From Desulfurococcales archaeon (GTDB taxonomy: Archaea > Thermoproteota > Thermoprotei_A > Sulfolobales > Acidilobaceae), in the NCBI GenBank assembly GCA_015521115.1, contig WAOT01000010.1:1-44807 (forward strand): 44,807 bases of DNA. Reading direction: 5' to 3'. A model generated the notes under the pieces. The model did not search any database. It saw nothing but the letters and a program-made list of their open reading frames with translations, and was not told the DNA's origin. A program made the translations under genes and the position numbers. Shown in pieces: positions 39,867 through 44,807 of the stretch. The first letter of the stretch is position 1. Every line of letters starts with the position of its first letter.

Positions 39867-40122
39867 TATAACTACTTCTACCTTACAGCCGGGGTAGTAT
39901 TGTTGTCCGAGATGTGTGGTTTTTGGTTTCTGGGACGGGCGTATTAATACCGTTTGTAGAATGATCTCAGTATTACCGAGATCGGGCGAGAAACGGGAGA
40001 CAAGAGAAGGGGGACAGGTCTTGAGGTAGTAGTTATAGCGTGTTAACCGGGGGGTTAACGGTATAGTCAGAAGTCGAAACACTATGACAAATATTATCTC
40101 AACAAAATCATAATAGTTAAAG
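39867..40122. other. candidate replication origin or regulatory region
   Basis: The 256-bp gene-free stretch after the WhiP-like gene contains GTATTAATAC (39942-39951, perfect palindrome), a 21-bp near-palindrome GATCTC-A-GTA-T-TAC-C-GAGATC (39963-39983), a purine-rich block AAACGGGAGACAAGAG near 39990, motif copy 3 (40040-40061) and a strongly AT-rich end (40083-40125), which could unwind. The neighbours converge on it, so it is not an obvious promoter for either: the winged-helix gene and nre both end here. That makes a replication or other DNA function more likely than transcription control. Confidence 0.45.
40040..40061 (+). repeat. GTGTTAAC-N6-GTTAACGG motif, copy 3
   Basis: GTGTTAAC (40040-40047), CGGGGG, then GTTAACGG (40054-40061). 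It contains the perfect inverted repeat GTTAACC-GGGG-GGTTAAC (40042-40059), lies in non-coding DNA, and shares 17 bp exactly with copy 2. It lies just before the AT-rich end of the candidate origin region. Confidence 0.65.
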
Positions 40123-41364
40123 TTAGAGGCTGAAGTACTCGTCCAACCTAGTCATGCGCCTCCCAACCCCGAGGAGGCGGGATCTCGCTAGGATCAAGTG
40201 GGGTGTGGCCTCTAGCTGAGAGGAGATCCATGATATGAGCTCTTCCAGGGATCCCGGCCTAAGATCCGGCTCCTTCGAGAGAGCTCTCCTAACCGTCTCC
40301 CTTATGTGCCAGTTACCCACAGGTGCGTAGTATGATGGGAGGATCTCCCTGATTATCACAACATCGGCCCGCCTCCACCTCCTGGCTAGCGCCTCTAGAA
40401 CGGCCACCTTCGCAGCACTATATCCCCCGTCTTCAGCCGTCTTCCTGCCTAGGGGGTCTTCGTATAGGTAGTAGATGACCGGCCTCCTACTATGCCTCGT
40501 CCAAACCGTCCGGGGGTGCCAGACCTCTATCCACTCTATGCTCCCCGGGCCTGGGAGGAGTGCTATGATGAACTTGTTCCCCAGGTACTCCCCATAGTAT
40601 GCCTCTGGCCCGGAGATCTCGGGCGCGTCCCTTAGCTGGGCCCTTAGGTGGGAGGAGACGATCTCGTCGACCGCTGTTATAGACCACCTCGTAGGGACAA
40701 GCCTTCTCATCTTAACCCTTCCTAGGAAGCCCAGGCTGAACGCCCTCTGGATCGTGTATATGTCAACTCCAGACCTGTAGAGCTCGCCCACGATAACACT
40801 TGCAGGCGCATCATCCCAGACGGCCTTCTCAACCCGGGGATGGGGCTTGGGGTTACTCTCAACCCTCACACGCTCAAGCGGGGCCGTCGGCCCCATTGGT
40901 TTCGTTATACCGTTGAAGCGTAGACGCGGGATCGGGGGCTTCCTTAGCAGCGTCTCCGTGTCGACTGGGGCCTGGGAGAGTGCTGCTAAACCGATCTCGC
41001 TCTCATAGAGTTTGAAGGGGGAGTCAGCCCTAGCCTGGATCCTCCCTGCGAGGGATGACGCCCTTAGGCCTATGATCCTCGCTAGGGTGAGCCTGCGGGA
41101 GGCCCACCCCTCGGGGTCGTCATAGATCTTGGCCTGCCCCCCAGTCACTCCGGGAGGTACTAGGATGTAGATGCTGAGCTTGGGGTAGCCGTGCTCCCCC
41201 ACTAGGAGTCCTGGGGGCGTCGCCCCCTCAACTCTCCTACCCTCCACCCTGAGGGTCGCCCTTATCTGGGCCCTGAACTGGTCTAGTATGGGGCATGTTG
41301 GTAGGCCGCACAGCCTCTTGTACCCCTTACACCTGGCACACAGCTCTGGAGGTATCTTGGGCAA
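40123..41364 (-). CDS. Nre-family DNA repair protein
   Basis: The 413-residue archaeal Nre protein (DUF650/DUF651 type) starts with a zinc knuckle CARCKGYKRLCGLPTC (about 8-23) and contains VEWDDAP-like AVWDDAPASVIVGELYRSG (about 187-205). It ends in MTRLDEYF (404-411), a PCNA-interacting box with Met in place of Gln. NreA in haloarchaea acts in interstrand-crosslink repair with PCNA, so a role at forks is plausible here (inference). The start is TTG 41364. It is the last gene of the tfe operon and converges on the WhiP-like gene across the candidate origin region. Confidence 0.9.
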   Translation of the reverse strand: MPKIPPELCARCKGYKRLCGLPTCPILDQFRAQIRATLRVEGRRVEGATPPGLLVGEHGYPKLSIYILVPPGVTGGQAKIYDDPEGWASRRLTLARIIGLRASSLAGRIQARADSPFKLYESEIGLAALSQAPVDTETLLRKPPIPRLRFNGITKPMGPTAPLERVRVESNPKPHPRVEKAVWDDAPASVIVGELYRSGVDIYTIQRAFSLGFLGRVKMRRLVPTRWSITAVDEIVSSHLRAQLRDAPEISGPEAYYGEYLGNKFIIALLPGPGSIEWIEVWHPRTVWTRHSRRPVIYYLYEDPLGRKTAEDGGYSAAKVAVLEALARRWRRADVVIIREILPSYYAPVGNWHIRETVRRALSKEPDLRPGSLEELISWISSQLEATPHLILARSRLLGVGRRMTRLDEYFSL

Positions 41365-41387
41365 CTCCTACACCCGCGGGGGCGCTT

Positions 41388-42545
41388 CTAGTCTTCGAGG
41401 ATCTCGAGGCCCATCCTCTCCAGTATTGACTCGACCCTCTCCTCGGTGGCCTCCCCCTTAGGCTTGAAATATTTTAGGAGGAGGACGTCGTCCTCCTCTA
41501 GGGTGTAGTCTGGCAGCACCGGTATTATCCAGCTCCCCCTCCTGCCCAGGGCTATGACGTTGACCCCGATCTCCGGTAGGTCGAGGTCGGAGATCTTCTT
41601 GCCAGCCAGCCTCTCTGTCACTCTTGCCTTTACATAGGCCTCTTCGGCCTCCTCGAGCGCTTCGCCCACGAACTGTAGGTACTCCTCCCTCAGTATAGTC
41701 CTCCCCATTTGAACTGCCGAGTCTGCAAGTTGTTCCATAGCGGAGGCGAAGATCGCTATTGAGACCATTTCCCTTGGGTTCCCAGAGCTAGCAGCGTATG
41801 AGCGCTCCAGTATGCTGTGGAATAGTGTGTCAACCTCGTCCTCCAGGTCGTTCACGATACCGAGGAGGCTCGGGTCACCGTACACGAGGCTGTGGAGGGC
41901 GAGATCCAAGGCGCTCCTAGCAAGGTTCTTGATCTTAACCACAGCCTCGGCCAAGGGGTCACCCGCCTGGGCCACCATTAGAAGGCCTGTGTCCGTGAGG
42001 CGTGAGACCCCCTGGGAGTCTCCTACTAGTCCGGCGAGCTCCGAGATCTCCTCCGGCATCCCCCTGACGACGAGGATGTCCCCTTTCTCGACGTTAGTGA
42101 ATTTGGGGGCTAGGAGGTAGCTGTCACCCCTGCGGACGACCAGGAGATCTAGGACTGTCGGGATGTCCCTCACTTTCTTCTTAGCCCTGAGGAGGGCCAC
42201 CATCTCGTTGCAGCAGTTTATGGCGGCCTTGACGTAGTCGTGGACGGGGTATTCTCGGAGGACTAGGCCTGCGAGGTCTCCCGCCGCGTCGGACACCTTA
42301 TCCAGGGCCCTGCCTATGTTTGCCACTACAACTGCTATTGAGGCGTCCTCGGGGCTCCTAACAGCTATGCTGATCTTCTCCACTAGCCTCTCGAAGATCC
42401 TGTCTATCTCGTTCTCGATCTTGAGAACCTCTACGGCGGCCTCGCGATCCCCGGATATGAGGGCGTAGAAGGAGAGGTCAACCGCTATACTCGAATACTC
42501 CTTAATGTTCTTGAGCAGATCCTTTACCGTCATAACCCTAGCCAT
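41388..42545 (-). CDS. PhoU/TrkA_C tandem-domain protein
   Basis: The 385-residue protein has a repeated plan: a helical PhoU-like domain (about 1-120), a TrkA_C/RCK_C domain (about 120-175, with VEKGDILVVRGMPEEI), a second PhoU-like domain (about 190-305) and a second TrkA_C domain (about 310-375, GVNVIALGRRGSWIIPVLPD and EEDDVLLL). Such proteins are thought to regulate K+ or other ion channels in archaea, binding metal and nucleotide. No channel gene is adjacent. ATG 42545 overlaps the upstream SPOUT-like gene by 8 nt. Confidence 0.88.
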   Translation of the reverse strand: MARVMTVKDLLKNIKEYSSIAVDLSFYALISGDREAAVEVLKIENEIDRIFERLVEKISIAVRSPEDASIAVVVANIGRALDKVSDAAGDLAGLVLREYPVHDYVKAAINCCNEMVALLRAKKKVRDIPTVLDLLVVRRGDSYLLAPKFTNVEKGDILVVRGMPEEISELAGLVGDSQGVSRLTDTGLLMVAQAGDPLAEAVVKIKNLARSALDLALHSLVYGDPSLLGIVNDLEDEVDTLFHSILERSYAASSGNPREMVSIAIFASAMEQLADSAVQMGRTILREEYLQFVGEALEEAEEAYVKARVTERLAGKKISDLDLPEIGVNVIALGRRGSWIIPVLPDYTLEEDDVLLLKYFKPKGEATEERVESILERMGLEILED

Positions 42546-42990
42546 GACCTGCCCCCTTCAGTGAGTAGAGGATTATGGCCAGCTCCGCCACCGCCCCGAT
42601 CTTCCTCTCAACCCCCTCCAAGTACACTGGCTCCCCGAGCCTTAGCTCGTTAGGGGTGAACTCGGGCTCGCCACCGGAGACCACCACCATCACGCGGCCC
42701 TCGAGGGAAACCTCTCCAGGGTTAATCCGTTTCTCGGCATAGTCGTTCGTCAGTAGAAGTACCCTGTCGGGTTGGAGCAGGTCTATGGCGTCGCTGAGAT
42801 CGGGTAGCACTATTAAGCTCCTACCGGCCTTCAACGCCAGCTTTGAGGCCTCGGGCACACCACTCTGTGCGGCTCCACCATAGGCCTTTGTCACCACGAG
42901 AGTGGGGTACCCTAGGGAGAAGGCTAGGCGGGCGGAGTCTACAACCCTCTGGACACTGCTAACATTGTGGATTACGGGGATCACCTTCAC
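42538..42990 (-). CDS. small SPOUT-like (SpoU methylase-type) protein
   Basis: The 150-residue protein has a SPOUT-like alpha/beta fold: VIPVIHNVSSVQRVVDSARL at the N-terminus, then YPTLVVTKAYGGAAQSGVPE and a C-terminal VYLEGVERKIGAVAELAIIL. Archaeal homologues are labelled SpoU-family enzyme (COG4080-type); it may lack a complete SAM knot, and the activity is unknown. GTG 42990 has GAGGAGGGTGAC upstream and overlaps the DNA methyltransferase stop by 4 nt. It is in the tfe-nre operon. Confidence 0.72.
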   Translation of the reverse strand: MKVIPVIHNVSSVQRVVDSARLAFSLGYPTLVVTKAYGGAAQSGVPEASKLALKAGRSLIVLPDLSDAIDLLQPDRVLLLTNDYAEKRINPGEVSLEGRVMVVVSGGEPEFTPNELRLGEPVYLEGVERKIGAVAELAIILYSLKGAGHG

Positions 42991-43970
42991 TCTAAGTCAC
43001 CCTCCTCTAAGTATTTAGCGACCTCCAACGCTATCGCCATCGCTAGTGGAGGGGGTACAGCCTCTCCGACCATATCGTATTGGGCGTCTCTGCCCCCCAG
43101 AAATATGTGGTGGTCTGGGAACCCCATGAGGTGTGCCTGCTCTCTAACGGTTAGAAGCCTGTCCTCGTAGGGGTGTATGAAACGGCTTGAGCCCATAACG
43201 GTCGGGGCGTGCCTTCGCGGGTCGAGGCGTATATAGTTCGGGATCCTCCTCTTAGCCCCCTGGAACATTATCAAACTGTCACCCCAGCGCAGCCTGCTGA
43301 GCCTCCTCCTATGCCTCTTCGAGACCTCCGGGGGGTACTCGTGGTTTGGCGGGTAGGATGAGCCTGGCGGTGGTAGGTCTGATAGGGCCTGCCCAACCGT
43401 CGGGCCCCGCCTCTTCTCCGGCTTAATCCTAATGTTTGAGACGAAGACCCTAGTCCTCCTACTAGGTGTTCCATGCTCCTCAGCTTTCAACACGTTAAAG
43501 TATACCCTACTATAACCGGCTCGAGCGAGCTCCCTGCTTATAGCGGAGCGTATGGGCCTCTCCATGATGCCTGGGACGTTCTCTATAACGAAGACGCGGG
43601 GCCTGACCTCGCCGATTATCCTTATGGCGTGGAGGAATAGCTGGCCGGCGGGGTCGGAGTATAGCCTGTCGAGGGGATCCTTCCTCCTCTTCGGGTTGGC
43701 ACCAGTGAAGGGCTCGCATGGCGGGCTCGCTATGATTACGTCTACTTCTCCCCTGTCAAGGCCGGTGAGCTCCCTGATTACGGCCAGGTTAACCTCTTTC
43801 ACGTCGTCCCCTATAGTCACGGCTGAGGGGAAGTTCGCCTTATACGTCTTCGCTGCGGGTGGGAAAGAGTCTACCGCTAGTACCGGTGTGAACAGCCCTG
43901 TATCGTTGAACCCCCGTGCATACCCCCCTGCTCCGGAGAAGAGGTCAAGAAGCACGTATCTTTGCCTCAT
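42987..43970 (-). CDS. DNA (cytosine-5) methyltransferase
   Basis: The 327-residue protein has all catalytic C5 methyltransferase motifs in order: I DLFSGAGG (9-16), IV PPCEPF with catalytic C85 (83-88), VI ENV (130-132), VIII RRTR (171-174), a short target-recognition region, and X GEAVPPPLA near the end. Motif IV is PCEPFT rather than the usual PCQPFS. No restriction endonuclease gene is next to it; the neighbours are tfe and a SPOUT-like gene. It may be an orphan methylase or have a distant partner. ATG 43970 lies in the end of tfe (26-nt overlap). Confidence 0.93.
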   Translation of the reverse strand: MRQRYVLLDLFSGAGGYARGFNDTGLFTPVLAVDSFPPAAKTYKANFPSAVTIGDDVKEVNLAVIRELTGLDRGEVDVIIASPPCEPFTGANPKRRKDPLDRLYSDPAGQLFLHAIRIIGEVRPRVFVIENVPGIMERPIRSAISRELARAGYSRVYFNVLKAEEHGTPSRRTRVFVSNIRIKPEKRRGPTVGQALSDLPPPGSSYPPNHEYPPEVSKRHRRRLSRLRWGDSLIMFQGAKRRIPNYIRLDPRRHAPTVMGSSRFIHPYEDRLLTVREQAHLMGFPDHHIFLGGRDAQYDMVGEAVPPPLAMAIALEVAKYLEEGDLE

Positions 43971-44466
43971 CCTCCTTTATCTCCTCCTCCAGCCTCCTGA
44001 TGATCTCCCGTAGGATCTCAATCCTAGCACTGTTATCGACCTGCTCTAAGACGTGCCCGCACTTGGGGCACTGGAAGTTGAGGCTGAAGGCCTCATCGAA
44101 CGTGTACTTCTTTAGCGGGTGGTTGGGGCAGTAGTAGAACTCGTTCTCCTCCTCATACTTCAGCTTCTCCTTGAGCTTCCTAACGACCTCCCTCTTCCTA
44201 GAGACAAGAACTACGTTGACCGAGCTCAAGTCTATGTACCAGAAGTATCTCGTCGCCCCCGTCTCTGGGTGGCGGCCTCTCCTATACTTGGCCAACCCGT
44301 TGTCGTATAGTATGCGTAGTATCTTCCTGACCTCGCTCTGGCTGAAGCCGAACATTGCTGCGAGCTCCTCATCGCTTATCCCCTTGCCTCCCGAGTGTTG
44401 TAGGATAGCGTCGAACACTGCTATCGCGTTCTGGGGGTTTAGCCTCTTCTTCTCAGCCATTATCAT
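43945..44466 (-). CDS. tfe: transcription factor E (TFE alpha)
   Basis: The 173-residue factor has an extended winged helix (about 15-75: NAIAVFDAILQHSGGKGIS, then LAAMFGFSQSEVRKILRILY), a charged coiled-coil spacer (about 88-108) and a zinc ribbon with C113 in CPNH and C133/C136 in CPKC; His 116 stands where a second Cys is usual. A basic and acidic helix ends the protein. TFE stabilises open complexes at weak promoters. ATG 44466 follows AGGAGG by 6 nt; the open frame extends 23 codons further without good signals. Confidence 0.94.
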   Translation of the reverse strand: MIMAEKKRLNPQNAIAVFDAILQHSGGKGISDEELAAMFGFSQSEVRKILRILYDNGLAKYRRGRHPETGATRYFWYIDLSSVNVVLVSRKREVVRKLKEKLKYEEENEFYYCPNHPLKKYTFDEAFSLNFQCPKCGHVLEQVDNSARIEILREIIRRLEEEIKEDEAKIRAS

Positions 44467-44518
44467 AATGAACCTCCTAAGGCTGGCCATTGGATCCCTG
44501 TTCTTACTTTTTTTCGAG

Positions 44519-44807
44519 TTACCGGCACTTTGCACCTCCGGTCACCCGTTTACCGCGGGGATGTGGCACTATTTGGTGACCCCCTTTCTCGTAATATATT
44601 AGTTCGCGGCCCCTATATAGTCTGTCTAAAAAGAGTGCTAGGGCAGCGATCTCGCTGTGCGGCTCGGGGGTCACGGCCACGTTGTAGTCAGCGTTCTCGT
44701 AGAACCACCCCTCAACCTTCTCCGCCCCCACTATTATTAGCTTCGGTTTAGGGCTGGAGCGGATCTCCTCTATTACGTCCTGGAGGGGGAGCCCGTACAT
44801 TGTGAGG
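44519..44807 (-). CDS. tRNA (cytidine(56)-2'-O)-methyltransferase, C-terminal part (partial)
   Basis: About 95 residues are visible and the gene runs off the right edge; codons LT precede the first Met in the same frame. LTMYG, then LIIVGAEKVEGWFYENADYN, VAVTPEPHSEIAALALFLDR and a GKR end match the C-terminal half of the SPOUT enzyme Trm56, which methylates the ribose of C56 in the T-loop. It precedes tfe by 52 nt and probably heads the operon that runs to nre. Confidence 0.88.
   Translation of the reverse strand, partial: LTMYGLPLQDVIEEIRSSPKPKLIIVGAEKVEGWFYENADYNVAVTPEPHSEIAALALFLDRLYRGRELIYYEKGGHQIVPHPRGKRVTGGAKCR

Noticed and set aside
1-44807. tRNA genes, CRISPR arrays, transposases or integrase sites
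   Set aside because: A read of both strands found no complete tRNA cloverleaf, no regularly spaced direct repeats and no transposase or integrase motifs.

Overview
The window reads as chromosomal DNA of a hyperthermophilic crenarchaeon, most likely of the Desulfurococcales (inference). It carries an archaeal 16S rRNA 5' end, TFE, a release factor of the aRF1 type, an AglB/STT3 oligosaccharyltransferase, cyclic 2,3-diphosphoglycerate synthetase, the archaeal pantoate kinase and phosphopantothenate synthetase pair, and an Nre protein with a PCNA-binding tail. Genes are dense, many start with GTG or TTG, Shine-Dalgarno sites match GGAGGTGAT, and several genes appear leaderless behind a TATA box. 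I found no tRNA, CRISPR array or insertion sequence.

Layout. 1-185 is the 5' end of 16S rRNA on the minus strand, followed by its leader and a GC-rich stretch with three similar small hairpins (to 762). 763-4315: a methyltransferase, a VTT/DedA-like membrane protein and a two-gene ABC exporter. 4471-8823: a minus-strand CoA/NAD operon (coaBC, nadE, pantoate kinase, phosphopantothenate synthetase) facing a small gene of unknown function. 8872-14292: GNAT acetyltransferase, geranylgeranyl reductase, Hsp20, ZPR1 protein, several unknown genes, a C/D box sRNA predicted to target the 16S 530 loop, and a protein with a natural run of eight histidines. 14289-17629: a tightly overlapping minus operon of hxlB, a radical SAM protein and two diverged nucleotidyltransferases. 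17640-17958 is gene-free, but holds a good H/ACA sRNA candidate whose pocket fits helix 93 of 23S rRNA. 17959-26272: unknown genes, a mini zinc-finger gene with an operator-like palindrome, aldo/keto reductase, glyA, a CinA-like protein, a MIP18-family protein and serS. 26329-31234: aglB, then cPGS and carbamate kinase. 31299-36325: small unknown or regulatory genes, an M50 protease, nadM and aRF1. 36471-39866: sua5, argF, and three plus-strand genes ending in a protein with two winged helices. 40123-44807: a minus operon of trm56, tfe, a C5 DNA methyltransferase without an apparent nuclease partner, a SPOUT-like gene, a PhoU/TrkA_C protein and nre.

The most interesting part is 37.1-40.1 kb. 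A WhiP-like two-winged-helix gene is followed by a gene-poor region with a 10-bp perfect palindrome, a 21-bp near-palindrome and an AT-rich end. The motif GTGTTAAC-N6-GTTAAC occurs three times, all in one orientation, and a 17-bp inverted repeat with one mismatch lies inside the winged-helix gene itself. Together these make a candidate replication origin and initiator locus (inference). Two other points deserve follow-up: the radical SAM plus paired nucleotidyltransferase operon, and the two guide RNAs, whose predicted targets are conserved functional sites of the ribosome.
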